Counted from the first letter of the stretch, positions 21,886-33,813 are shown. The stretch is 64,000 nucleotides of DNA from Paralithodes platypus (GCA_032716605.1 CM064538.1:20107682-20171681), one strand, 5' to 3'. The notes: generated from the sequence alone by a model not told the origin. A program made the numbers and translations.

Positions 21886-21974
21886 ACCTTGGGACCTGGC
21901 AAAGTAAATATTGGCGTTTTTTGTTGTTTTCTTTCCTTTTCTTCCCGGGCTTATGTTAACTGGGTCAATCTTTA

Positions 21975-22319
21975 TTAAGGGGTCGTTTTTCTGGTCCCCT
22001 TTCTCCCTCGTGTTAAGCCCCATTTGTTTTGAGATTATAAGACGTTCGGCCCATTAGTTTGGCGATTTTAACAACTTTCGCCCCATTTCGTTGTCAATTT
22101 TATGACCTTTCGTGCCATTTAGGTGTCTATTTTTTCCTGGCGAGCGATAACGAGCCTGTAATTCAAGGGATATTTTACTATAAACAAATTTACAAATTTA
22201 TCTTGAAGGAGGGTCTTGGGCGGCTGTTTTTTTAAGCTTGCTGGAGGTCTAGCAAGGTAACTAAGGAATATATGAATAAATAAATTAATAGACCCCAAAA
22301 ACGGCCCATCTCCCCTTAA
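21975..22319 (+). mobile_element. Family B TTAA element with a 23-bp flanking duplication
   Basis: Left end TTAAGGGGTCGTTTTTCTGG and right end AACGGCCCATCTCCCCTTAA. Core CCTGGCGAGCGATAACGAGC; the CGGCC hairpin is deleted. The 23 bp at 21956-21978 recur at 22316-22338 with one mismatch, both beginning and ending in TTAA. Confidence 0.8.
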
Positions 22320-22362
22320 CTGTGTCAATCTTTATTAACCTTTAGTAACGACAAACTGGTTT

Positions 22363-22838
<476 letters not shown>

Positions 22839-24627
22839 TGTTACGCTGGCCAGCTTGCCAGAATGCACTCGTAACTCGCTAGCGCTCGCCAGGGCAGTGA
22901 AATGGGTTACAATAATTGTAGAACGATGTTCTTTCTTTCATAGTGTTCATGTTGTCACAGACAGATCAGTGGTGGTCTTTATTCTTGTATGTGACACTTG
23001 GAAGTATTTTATATCATTGATAGAATATAAGATGCATTGTTTGAAGTTAAGGAGAAAGAGCGAGGTAGGCAGCGAGGTGGTAATATGTGCGTGTGTATGT
23101 ATGTGCTGCCTCCCTCGCTCGGAGGAGTTTCCCACGCTCATGATTGGCTGGCGTGCCTGACGCGTCATTTGACGCTTGCTCCTCATGACGTAGTCGTCTG
23201 TGATTGGGTGCTGCTGCCTTTGTTAGTGCTGAGGGGTCTCCTGCTCGCGTTTCTCCTGCAGAGCTTGGCACAGCGTGCTTGGTCCTACATGCCCTTTGCA
23301 ATCTGTCTCCCATATAACCCCCTATACTACTTTCTCTCTCTCTGAACTTCTTCTTTTTCATACTTCCATCTTTATTCAATTACTTATCCCTTCTGGTTAT
23401 GCATACGACTTCCATAGTCGGCCAGTCGTATTACCAGCACCAGCTCTCACATTTATGTTTGCACTAGCGTTAGGGATTAGTAGAGTCATAGTCATATGGT
23501 AGCCTAGTGTTGGGGTGCTACTAATTATTGAGCTGTTCTTTCCCATTATTTAATGCTAAACAGTGGAAGGTATATTTGGTCGTTGTTTGAGTTATGTATG
23601 TGGCAAGTCAGAGCCTGTACAACATCGACGAAGCTAGCTAGCCTGTAACCCTTGTGCATATTTTCCTTTGCGAGTGTAGCAGTATACAGGTTAAGGGCTT
23701 TTGCCTACACTTGCCTTTATGCTTGCTACCTCATTTTGTTGACCTTTGTGGAGTGCCAGGGTAAGACCAGATACTTGAGATCTGGACTTACCAAGAGAGC
23801 CTCCAAGTCACTTAACGTAACATAAGGGAAATCTGTTCAAGGGGAGACAGTAGGCTACGAGCATGCTTGCGCTCTGCCTAGTTTCTGGATACCTTTTATG
23901 CCACTGCTAGACTTTATTCGTGAGAAAGACAGCATTGTGTTTATTAACTTTAATTGTGTATACTTTAGGAATTATTCACGCCTTATTTTAGCCTAGGTTG
24001 ATGCATAGTGCACAACCCAGTTTGGCTGTTATGTTGGCTAAGGTAGTACTGTTTTGAGTGGCGATTATTAGTGCTGTCACAGAGTTGTTGCACTCCCTTG
24101 TTATATATATGTATCCTACTTTTTGGTGTATTTAAGATACACGCTTTGGTGTCCTGCCCCTGCATTGTTTCTGTTCTATATTAACGAGCATCTTAGAGCA
24201 TCAGACGTTTTCAGATGATTCAATACCTGTTTGCTGTAGGACTAGACTTCCAGTGTTTTCATAGAGCATTGTAGAGTTTAGTGTTGAGTACAGACTCACA
24301 CTAAAGTTGACGTAAGCATATACTCCTTTATTAAATCTTGTTATAGTTTATTCAAGCATTGTTATTACTTAAGAGCATTTTATTAACGTAAAGTACTCCT
24401 GTTGTGAGTAGGCTTTGCCGTCATCGGCAAGCCTTTGTAGAAGTGCACTAAAACCCAGTTAATTGATACCCCGTTATCCGGTAGATTAACTCTGGAGGGT
24501 TTTAAGTGTTTTGTTCACCGGCGTAATAGTTCGAGGGTTTGGAATTAGCGTACCGTTGTTGCAGATATAGCCTATCATCTAGCCCATTCTTAAGTGCCCT
24601 TGTTTATTTCGTAGTGCCGGTCATAAA
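22839..24627 (+). repeat. 5' LTR of the older Gmr1-like element
   Basis: 1,789 bp starting TGTTACGCTGGCCAGC. It aligns with 28968-31386 and, antisense, with 15340-17172. The start region contains CTCGCTAGCGCTCGCCAGG at 22871-22890, one base different from the core of families A and B. CCATATAACCCC near 23311 may be a TATA-like element. The end is slightly eroded (CATAAA against CGTAACA in the 3' LTR). Confidence 0.9.
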
Positions 24628-24888
24628 TGGCGACCTTAGACCAGAATATAGTGAACTGAATATTGCATTTTTTTTTTTTTTTGAGAAATCTTATTGCCAT
24701 TTGGGGTTGAATTTATTTCTCACATTGTTGGCAGTAGACATTGTTTTGAGGATATATAGAACTTGTAGGAGTTATTGGTGACCTAGTATTGCACTCGAAA
24801 ACATCTTCGAATATTTTTTGGTGAATAAAGCTACGCGAAAGTTTGGCTACTTTTGTCTTGACTCGAGAATTTTGTTGTTGACTCCATC
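24628..24888 (+). promoter_or_regulatory. Primer binding site and leader
   Basis: TGGCGACCTTAGACC directly follows the LTR, as expected for a tRNA-primed minus-strand start. The younger element has the same TGGCGACCTT. The tRNA is not identified here. The remainder is an AT-rich leader with a poly-T run. Confidence 0.6.
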
Positions 24889-27800
24889 ATGTCACTGGAC
24901 GGGTCTGAGCATAGTGAGGGCACAGTGTGAGAGGCAGGCGAGGAGGTGGAGAAGGTGGAGTTGTGTAACGGCGTTCGGGTGGTGAACAATGAGGAGGATG
25001 CTCGGAGATTTTTGGAGGAGCCTGTGTCAGCGGATCGTGTGTCGGGGCTAGACCGGTACGGACTGCAGTGTGTGGCCACGTTCTTAGGGTTTCCCGGTAC
25101 TAGCGGTTTGTCGAGAGGTGAGCTGGTTACCTGTGTGCTCGGTGGGGTGCATGGGGCTTCGGGTGGAGCGGGAGCTGGGGCACCTTTGTCCCAGCCCCCA
25201 TTCCACTCGACTCCTATCATGGCGCCCCCTCGGGCTCCGGAGCCGGGTACGTTCCCGCAGGCCGATGCCCGCTGGCGGTTGGGTATGCCTCTAGGTGATT
25301 TACGGTTTGGGTCCCCGATAGTAGCACCCCCTCCTCAAGGTTTGTCTGCCGTGATGTTGTTTCAGCTCGAGCTCGCCAAACTTAAGCAGCAGTCTGAGCT
25401 CGAGCAGCGGAAGCATGAGGCTGAGCTTGAGCAGCGAAGGGCTTAGCTCGAGCAGCGAAAGCATGAGTCTGAGCTCAAGCAGCGAGAGGTTGAGCATAAG
25501 TTTGAGTCTGAAAGGTATTGTGCCAATGTTGATCTAGAGAAAACTCGTGTGGAGGTGACAAGGAACCGAGTCGTCCAGGGGGGTCGAGCCCATGACCAGT
25601 CCCTGTCGCATCTACTTAAGTTGGTTCCAGTGTTTGATGAGTTAGGAGTTACAGAATGTTTTCTCCGGTTCGAGAAAAAGTGCCAGGAGCACCAATGGCC
25701 CAAGGAGAAGTGGGCAGCCCTCGTTTCTTCACGATTGACAGGGAAAGCACTCAAGGCGTACGATGCTTTGCCCCTAGATTCCTGTGTGAATTAAGAGTTG
25801 TTGAAAGAGGCTGTCCTGAGGGTGAATGAGCTACAGCCAGAGACCTATAGGCTGAAATTTAGGGCGGTTCCAAAAAGAAAGGAGAGTACTTTCCAGGAAC
25901 ACGCTAGAGAGCTGTCAGATGCATTTGAAAATTGGCTAAGGTCGGAGAAGGCAAATACTTTTGATTCAGTAAAACAATTAGTGTTGCTGGAACAATTTTT
26001 TAAATGTACTGGCAGTGACTTGACTCTTAACCTTAAAGAAAAGCAACCAAAAACTCTGCAGAAGGCGGCTGAGCTGGCTGACCTTAGGGTGTCATTGATT
26101 CGTGGGTGCAGGTTTGCATAGGGAGCTGAGGCAGGTAACAAGGGGCGTACCACTCCATCCCCCCGAATTAACGACACAAATAATTATCCATTTAAGAGTA
26201 CTGTTGCCAATTATGAACCCAAGTCGAAACCCTTCCCGTTTAAGAAAGGCCAGGGCCCTTCCTCACCTCAGAGGAAGTCCATTAGCGAAGTGGAGTGTTT
26301 CAAGTGTCATGAGAAGGGGCATATTGCGCGCTCATGTCCGAGCGCACCGCCTACAGCAGTGGTGTCACTAGTGAGCAACATCGGCGTTTCTTTGAGGTCT
26401 TCCGCGTTTGCCCGGGGTAAACGGTCGGTTGCGAAGTCATCGCCGGTGCAGAAGCAGCAGGAGGGCTCGTCACCCGTCCGTGATGTTTTTTGTGGTCATA
26501 GGGGGCACAGCACTGTGAGGTGGGCTGGTGTGGAGCATAGGCTTGAGTTGCTGCCTGATACGGGCGCTTCCCAGACACTAGTCAAGAATTTCACTGGCAA
26601 GCCTATTAATGTGGCTCGGGTTGTGGTGGTTCAAGGTATCAATGCTACGCGGTCTTACCCGCTGGTTAGAATGGAGCTTGAGGTGGACGGTGTGACATGG
26701 GAGTCGGATGCGGGTGTGGTGGAGAAATTGCCAATTGAGGGGGTCGACCTCGTTCTCGGCAATGACTTTGCGGTGCCCACTTCCGAGGTTCCACCCTTTG
26801 TCGTTGCCGAGAGGGCGGCCGACACGAGTAGGGAGGGGCAAGAGGGGCTCGAGAGATCTCAGTCCGCTCAGGTGTCACAGCCTAATACCCAAGTTCTAGA
26901 CCAGCGGAGGAAGGGTCGGAAGGAGAACGTCAAGGCTGGTCGGGTTGAGAGTTTGGATCCAGAGACACTCCTTGGTGACTCAGTACTTGCACCCAGTATA
27001 AGCTCCAGAGTGGCCCCAGAACCTGTCCCCCCCAGTGACATGGTAGGGCATGATGGCACTCTGCGACAGAGTAGTTCCCAGGGGCAACAAGCAGATCTTA
27101 GTCTTGAGAGTTGTGGGAACGGGGCTATTGAACTCGAGGACGGGGAAGCATGTCATGTGAACCTGTTAAAGGAGTTTGTGAGGCAACCACCTGAGCAGCC
27201 TACTGTCCCTGTGTTGGTCTGCAGCGGCCAAGGTGGAGAAGGAGACGGGGGCAGTGGGGCACAGGTGGAGGAGAGTTGGGATTGTCATGTCTCGGTGGAG
27301 CAGTGGGCGGGGGACACGAGTCAGGTGGCTGTGGAAGCGCTAGAGCACCTGCCTGAGCAGCAGTGTGCAGCGCTCCAGCACCTGCTCGGTTCATACCCCG
27401 CTGTTTGTGCCGAGCACCCAGGCCTCACAACTCATGCGGTGCATGAGGTTCCGCTGACAGGTCACTTGAATGTTAGTAAACCGTTGGCCTCGTTGTTTCA
27501 GTAGTTTAAGGTGGGCAACGAGGCTTTGGCATGGTTGTCAGGTCAGGGTCGACCCATGGCTGCTAAGGGTGGTGGTCAAAATCAGGACATTGAGCAGATT
27601 GGTGAGGTTGGCTGTGGAGTGGTTGTGCCCGGCCGTCGCATAGCCTCCCAATGCTGCCCTAGTAAAATGCAACAGCCCTACCAAAGACCTACTGTATCTG
27701 GCCATGTTGCTGAAGGCGGTAATGCTGCGCAGGCAGATGTAGTCGCAAGGAATGCGGGGGTGCGCATGTACGGTATCGGCGGGGAAGCCTTAGCAATTAT

Positions 27801-28613
27801 GAACTATGGGAGTGACTGCACAGGTGGTACAGAGTGTCCCTCTCATGACCTGGCTGTTCTAGGGACAAAGGTGGAGAAGGAGGGAGACTATAGTGTAGAA
27901 ACTACGGTCTCGGCTGGGTTGTGGGAGGGCACTAGGCATGTTGTTCTTCGAGAGAAGTTGCAACCTCTTGTTCCTGAGCACCAAGAGAAGTTGTTTACTA
28001 GGCTGTGGCAGTACATCCGCATGTTTGTTGCTTCTCCAGGCCTGATGTATGGGGTAGAATCCGACATGGAGGCTGGAGACAGTGCAAGGCTCAAGTTAGT
28101 TCCCTACCGTATAAATCCTGCTCAACAGTCTGTCGTGAAAGCAGAACTAGACTACATGTGGAAAAAGGGTCTGAGGGATAAGGGATATCGTGAGTGGTCG
28201 TTGCCAGTAACTTTGCAACCTGAGTTAAGTGGCAAGATCCGTGTTTGTGTTGATTGCAAGAGTGTGGAAGCATTATCCCTGACAGACGCCTATCCATTAC
28301 CCAGAGTTGACGACCCCATAGACCGCATCGGGGCTGCCTTGTTTATCACTAAGGTAGAAATAGTGAAAGGTTATTGGCAGGCCCCGTTACCGGAGAGAGC
28401 GAAGAGAAGTGCCAGTCTTATGATGGACTTGGCAGTTTATCAGTGTCAGGTGTTGTTTTGCTGCCGGAACACAAGTTGGATTTGTGGCATGTTAAGGGCA
28501 CTGATAATGTTTTGGCTGATTGTTTGTCACGGGAGGGTATGTTGCAAGGAGAACCCTCGCCGTTCAGTCAGTGTTTGTTTGAGAGTAGAGAAAAATTAGG
28601 CTTGCCCCTGTAG
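24889..28613 (+). pseudogene. Gag-Pol of the older Gmr1-like element
   Basis: One frame runs from the ATG at 24889 to about 28420, broken by stops at 24928, 25444, 25792, 26119 and 27502. Gag: a SAP-like N-terminus (NEEDARRFLEE, LSRGELVTCVL), a Gln/Glu-rich coiled coil (ELEQRKHEAELEQRR), a capsid with a SCAN-like end (AVLRVNELQPETYRLKFR, VKQLVLLEQFFKC), and a CCHC knuckle CFKCHEKGHIARSC. Pol: protease LLPDTGASQTLV; a variable linker; the integrase zinc-finger scrap HEVPLTGHLNVSK (27442); a GPY/F-like integrase end at 27508-27690 (FKVGNEALAWLSGQG, VVPGRRIASQ); the RT start PYRINPAQQSVVKAEL, DAYPLPRVDD and KGYWQAPLPERAKR. Then a deletion and frame change lead to the RNase H end LDLWHVKGTDNVLADCLSRE. 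The integrase catalytic core and most of RT are missing. Gag and Pol would be one polyprotein. Confidence 0.8.
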
Positions 28614-28967
28614 TGCAACACCGCCAAAAACACTATTAAAAATATAAAAACCACATAAAACCTCTTTCTTTTTGATAGTATATAAGTGCAGTATATCACA
28701 GCAAGAATCTAAGACACTCTGAGTTGTTGTCTTAGTAGGCTAGGCTTGGTGAAGCTTGCTCGTTGAGCGTGATATAATTATTATGATGCTATTATTTTGA
28801 GGAAGTGTTGTGCAGATTTTTTTTTATAATGCAGTGTTTTATGTTTGTAATCGTGCCTTGTTTTCACAACTTGGGAGAGTAGCTGGGTGAGGTGGGGTTG
28901 GTGGGCATTCTGTCTGGTCAGATGTGGAGTTCACCTGAGGCTGAAACGTCCCTCATCTTGGGCAGGG
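28614..28967 (+). other. 3' noncoding region and purine tract of the older LTR element
   Basis: AT-rich DNA between the pol remnant and the 3' LTR, ending CTTGGGCAGGG just before TGTTACAC. The purine run is the likely plus-strand priming tract. No gene. Confidence 0.55.
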
Positions 28968-29212
28968 TGTTACACTGGCCAGCTTGCCAGAATGCACTCG
29001 TAACTCGCTAGCGCTCGCCAGGGCAGTGAAATGGGCTACAATAATCGTAGAACGATGCTCTTTCTTTCATTGAGTTCATGTTGTCACAGACAGATCAGTG
29101 GTGGTCTTTATTATTGTCTGTGACACTTGGAAGTATTTTTTATCATTGATAGAATATAAGATGCATTGTGTGAAGTTTAGGAGAAAGAGCAAGGTAGGCA
29201 GCGAGGTGGTAA

Positions 29213-29533
29213 TAATAATAATAATAATAATCGGTTTATTTCAAGCCGGCAGCCAATGGGGCTGAAAATACACAGACTTAACCTAGATCTTATCCTAATG
29301 GATCAACAGACTGATCCTGGCCGCTAACGAGTGCGCCTACATACTCCCAAGGGAGTAGGACGTGGGCAGGAGACTTTGTGGGTCCCCCGAGACGATCCGC
29401 CCAGATCTTGTCTTCACGGCCAGGGAAAGTTTTTGAGAGAACGTCCCCTGCCGGCGCGTGGGATCGAACCCCCGACACCAGAGCTAGTGCTCCCAATACA
29501 GAGTACTAAGCGCGCTCGGCCACCGTGACCGTG
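29213..29533 (-). mobile_element. tRNA-derived SINE with (ATT)n tail, in the 3' LTR
   Basis: Absent from the 5' LTR, so its limits are clear. On the minus strand: ACGGTGGCCGAGCGCGC (A box), GGGGGTTCGATCCC (B box, about 29471-29460), a body with CCGGCAGGGGACGTTC and CCCATTGGCTGCCGGCTTGA, then AATAAACCGATTATTATTATT as a tail. The head resembles a class II tRNA (Leu or Ser type). A short AATA/AATAT duplication flanks it. Confidence 0.85.
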
Positions 29534-30477
29534 AATATGTGCGTGCGTATGTATGTGCTGCCTCCCTCACTCGGAGGAGTTTCCCACGCTCATGATTGGC
29601 TGGCGGGCCTGACGCGTCATATGACGCTTGCTCCTCATGACGTAGTCGTCTGTGATTGGGTGCTGCTGCCTTTGTTAGTGCTGAGGGGTCTCCTGCTCGC
29701 GTTTCTCCTGCAGAGCTTGGCACAGCGTGCTTGGTCCTACATGCCCTTTGCAATCTGTCTCCCATATAATCCCCTATACTACTTTCTCTCTCTCTGAACT
29801 TCTTCTTTTTCATACTTCCATCTTTATTCAATTACTTATCCCTTCTGGTTCTGCATACGACTTCCATAGTCGGCCAGTCGTATTACCAGCACCAGCTCTC
29901 ACATTTATGTTTGCACTAGCGTTAGGGATTAGTAGAGTCATAGTCATATGGTAGCCTAGTGTTGGGGTGCTCCTAATTATTGAGCTGTTCTTTCCCATTA
30001 TTTAATGCTAAACAGTGGAAGGTATCTTTGGTCGTTGTTTGAGTTATGTATGTGGCAAGTCAGAGCCTGTACAACATCGACGAAGCTAGCTAGCCTGTAA
30101 CCCTTGTGCATATTTTCCTTTGCGAGTGTAGCAGTATACAGGTGAAGGGCATTTGCCTACACTTGCCTGTATGCTTGCTACCTCATTTTGTTGACCTTTG
30201 TGGAGCGCCAGGGTAAGACCAGATACTTGAGATCTGGACTTACCAAGAGAGCCTCCAAGTCACTTAACGTAACATAAGGGAAATCTGTTCAAGGGGAGAC
30301 AGTAGGCTAAGAGCATGCTTGCGCTCTGCCTAGTTTCTGGATACCTTTTATGCCACTGCTAGACTTTATTAGTGAGAAAGACAGCATTGTGTTTATTAAC
30401 TTTAATTGTGTATGCTTTAGGAATTATTCACGCCTTATTTTAGCCTAGGTTAATGCATAGTGCACAACCCAGTTTGG

Positions 30478-30771
30478 CGGGTGCCCAACCCCTAAAGGGG
30501 TTGAAATAGGGGAGCTATCCCCCACATTTTTCCCTTGCCCCTCAACTTTCTCTTCATAATTGCTGAGGGGCACAGGGCCCTGGGTGGGGCTTTGGTTTCC
30601 CGGGCGTTTCCGCACCCTCCTCAGCTCCCCGCCATGGAGTGGCTTCGGTCACCCAGGCTTTATTGTGGTCGGCGGGGAGGGTTCTGTGGGGGCGCTCGGT
30701 TATGGCCTTGGAATTGTTCGGGGCCTTGGGGCTGTTCGGCCAGGCAGCTTGGGGAACAACAACAACAACAA
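30478..30771 (+). mobile_element. (AAC)n-tailed retroposon in the 3' LTR
   Basis: A 294-bp insertion flanked by CCCAGTTTGG (30468-30477 and 30772-30781), absent from the 5' LTR. The last 60 bp (GGGGCTGTTCGGCCAGGCAG, CTTGGGGAACAACAACAAC) match the 3' end of the LINE fragment ending at 45890. It contains no RT, so it is a 5'-truncated LINE 3' UTR or a SINE sharing that LINE tail. Confidence 0.8.
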
Positions 30772-31387
30772 CCCAGTTTGGCTGTTACGTTGGCTAACGA
30801 AGTACTGTTTTGAGTGGCTATTATTAGTGCTGTCACAGAGTTGTTGCACTCCCTTGTTTTATATATATGTATCCTTCTTTTTGGTGTTTTTAAGATACAC
30901 GCTTTGGTGTCCTGCCCCTGCATTATTTCTGTTCTATATTAACGAGCATCTTAGAGCATCAGACGTTTTCAGAAGATTCAATACCTGTTTGCTGTAGGAG
31001 TAGACTTCCAGTGTTTTCATAGAGCATTGTAGAGTTTAGTGTTGAGTACAGACTCACACTAAAGTTAACGTAAGCATATACTCCTTTATTAAATCTTATC
31101 ATAGTTTATTCAAGCATTGTTATTACTTAAGAGCATTTTATTAACGTAAAGTACTCCTGTTGTGAGTAGGCTTTGCCGTCATCGGCAAGCCTTTGTAGAA
31201 GTGCACTAAAACCCAGTTAATTGATACCCCGTTATCCGGTAGATTAACTCTGGAGGGTTTTAAGTGTTTTGTTCACCGGCGTAATAGTTCGAGGGTTTGG
31301 AATTAGCGTACCGTTGTTGCAGATATAGCCTATCATCTAGCCCATTCTTAAGTGCCCTTGTTTATTTCGTAGTGCCGGTCGTAACAG

Positions 31388-31443
31388 TATATATATATAT
31401 TTATATAATATATATTATATATATATATATATATAATAATAAT
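31388..31443. repeat. (TA)n array after the 3' LTR
   Basis: Imperfect TA repeats directly after the LTR end. The 5' side also has TATA-type sequence, so the insertion target was AT-rich and the target duplication cannot be read with confidence. Confidence 0.7.
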
Positions 31444-31938
31444 ATACAGAGCAATTGCGAAACCTTAGTCCATTAGAAATTATATTAAATATAAATATCC
31501 TTTCTGTTCTAGAACCCCAGACTGTTTCAAACACCAATATAATAGACGTCGATAAAGGAGATACATACTGTACTTACCGTCACAACCAAAGTAGAGGAGG
31601 TATCGTGTGAATTTGTGTTTTTGTTTGTGTGTTCTTTATTTTTTATTTTTTTATTTATTTTGTTTTTGTCCCTATTCGGGCTCTGTCTCGAGTCGGCCAC
31701 CCCCAGTAACAAAACAAAAATGGGGAATGGGCCTCAGCAAATAGATAGATAGCTAGATGTATAAAATACATGGGAATACCTAAGAGGCAAATGTTTCACG
31801 ACCAAGAGAAAGAGAGAGAGAGAGAGAAAGAGAGAAAGAGAGAGAGAATTAATGTTTTCCTTTTTCTTCTACCTTTTTTCCATTAATTTATTTTTGTTCT
31901 GCCATTTCTGTAGCCTACTTCATTATCAGATAATTGGA

Positions 31939-32001
<63 letters not shown>

Positions 32002-32026
32002 CTCTCTCTCAAGTTATCGTATTACC
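31444..32026. other. Dispersed retroposon end and microsatellites
   Basis: Positions 31672-31750 (GGCTCTGTCTCGAGTCGGCC, AATGGGGAATGGGCCTCAGC and a (ATAG)n tail) match 14200-14262. (GA)n lies at 31810-31848 and (CA)n at 31942-31997. No gene. Confidence 0.55.
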
Positions 32027-32442
32027 TTAAGGGGGGTCACCGGCTCTTTTTTATTTTTATCTCCTTTTCTCTCTTTCCCTGGCTTGTATCCATTCGGCCC
32101 CATTCAGCCAACTGTTTTAAGACGTTTATCCCCATCCAGGTGCCGATTTCTTCCTGACGAGCGATAGCGAGCCAGCATTGTATGGAGAAATCCAGCTTCG
32201 CCGGAGAAATTTTTCAATCGAAAAATGTACAAATTTAGCTTGGTGTCAAAACAAAAATGTACAAATTTAGCTTGCTGTCAAACGAAAAAAAAATATATGT
32301 TGGCTTGCTACCGCTCGCCAGGAAAATATTGACACCTGGATGGGGGTAAACGTCTTAAAACAGTAGGCTGAATGGGGCCGAATTGATGCAAGCCAAAGAG
32401 AGAGGGAGAGAAAGAGAAAACAAGCGAGGTGGGCCCCCTTAA
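32027..32442. mobile_element. Family A foldback element, complete
   Basis: TTAAGGGGGGTCACCGG to GAGGTGGGCCCCCTTAA. Both cores are present (CCTGACGAGCGATAGCGAGC and GGCTTGCTACCGCTCGCCAG), with paired arms GGCCCCATTCAGCC / GGGGCCGAATTG. An internal tandem duplication of about 40 bp (AATGTACAAATTTAGCTTG twice) lies at 32225-32280. Confidence 0.8.
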
Positions 32443-33110
32443 CAAGAAATAATTGCCCTTCTCTGCTCACCAATTACTTCTGTTTGAGTAGTTTTTGTTA
32501 TGTATTTCTTGTTCGTTCGGTTGTTTGATTTTTGTACCTTTTGTTCTCATTATTTCTTCATTTCCTCCTCCTTGTTCCTTTTCTTGTTGGTTCTTATCTT
32601 TCTTCTTCCTTTTCTTTTTCATTTTTTTTTTCTTTTTTCCATTTTTTTTCATTTGATTTTTTTTCTTTTGCATTTATATTTTTTATTCTCCTTTTCTTTT
32701 CTTCTTTTTTCTTCTATTTTGCTTTTTTATTCTTCTTCTTCTTTCTTCTTCTAAACTTCGTCATGTGGCTTCTTTCGGTCGTTTTCGTCTTCTGGTTTAT
32801 TATTATCTATTTTTAGTATTAGTCTTCTTTATGAGTCCTTCCTTTTCTTTAATTATTATTATATATTATTATTCTTATTATTATTATTTATTAGTAATAT
32901 TATTTGTGTATATTGTGTATTATTTTAATATTATTAAATATCGTCTGTCTTTCAGTCTTCTAATTCGTTTTCCTTATCTTCATTATTTGGTGATTGATTT
33001 TATTTTTATGGTATGTGTAGTGTGTGGGTTGTGTGTGTGTGTGCTGTGTGTGCGTGTGCGTGCGTTGCGTGTTTTTTTCCTCTTCTTACTGTTGTCGTCA
33101 TTAAGGTAAC
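32443..33110. other. T-rich low-complexity DNA
   Basis: TTTTTCTTCTTC-type sequence to 32760, ATT-rich sequence to 33000, then a (GT)n tract at 33012-33072. The Phe/Leu-rich frames are compositional and not called. Confidence 0.7.
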
Positions 33111-33813
33111 CCAGAAACTAATAGGAAAAACCACAACCCCCAACAAATGTCCTCTTGTCATAACTAAAGGGCGGTTCGTTCTGTACTCTTCGGCCAATTA
33201 TTGTTTGTTTGTTGTTGTGGTGGTAGTGGTCGTGTTGTTGTTGCCGGCGCAAGTGATTCTAGTTATTCTTCCCTTAAATCCCCCTTCACCACCATGACAG
33301 TAAATTGGTTTAATCATGTTCAGGTTTCCCATTAGGACTATTTTCCTATAAGTTTTATAATCTACCTCTACGACGCCAAATGGGTGGAATACTGATCTTA
33401 CAATAATACCCTCTTATGAACATAGGTCCTTCTGTAACTTGCATAACATCATCTAAGTTTAAGGCCAGAAACAACAAAGGTAAAAAGGCCCGTCCATTGG
33501 TGTCTGAAGGAGGTCAAGGATTTGGACGCATTTGGACAGTTGTTTTCCCTATCTGGAGCTCGTTTGATTTGGTGACAATTTTAATTCCAGCATTAGGAAG
33601 GGTATGTGGAAGCTAGCAGGGTAAATCGAGAGTCAATCAAGCCAATCAAGCCATCCAATACTCCCATGGAAGTATTATATAAAAACTCGAATACGGCCTC
33701 GTTTCGTTAACTTGCCTCACTCGAAACGACCAATCTTTTTCTGTCAGCGCACTATGAAATACGTTCTTCTCAATTCCTTTCTGATGGATGGCCGTCATGG
33801 ATTTATTCGCTTT
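33111..33813. other. No recognised feature
   Basis: About 700 bp of mixed-composition DNA. Short frames show no known domain. I could not match it to any other part of the window. Confidence 0.4.

Larger units (their letters stand above)
22839..31386 (+). mobile_element. Gmr1-like LTR retrotransposon, decayed (older copy)
   Basis: Layout: 5' LTR 22839-24627, TGGCGACCTT primer site at 24628, gag-pol in one frame from 24889 with in-frame stops, a large pol deletion, a purine tract GGGCAGGG at 28961-28967, and 3' LTR 28968-31386 with two retroposon insertions. Gag, protease, a remnant of the integrase C-terminus, RT and RNase H occur in that order. Integrase before RT is the order of Gmr1-type Ty3/gypsy relatives. 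Confidence 0.8.
28968..31386 (+). repeat. 3' LTR of the older Gmr1-like element
   Basis: Matches the 5' LTR from TGTTACACTGGCCAGC to GCCGGTCGTAACA. It is 2,419 bp because it carries a SINE (29213-29533) and an (AAC)n-tailed retroposon (30478-30771). Sparse base differences from the 5' LTR (for example GGGCTACAATAATCG against GGGTTACAATAATTG) point to moderate age. Confidence 0.9.
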
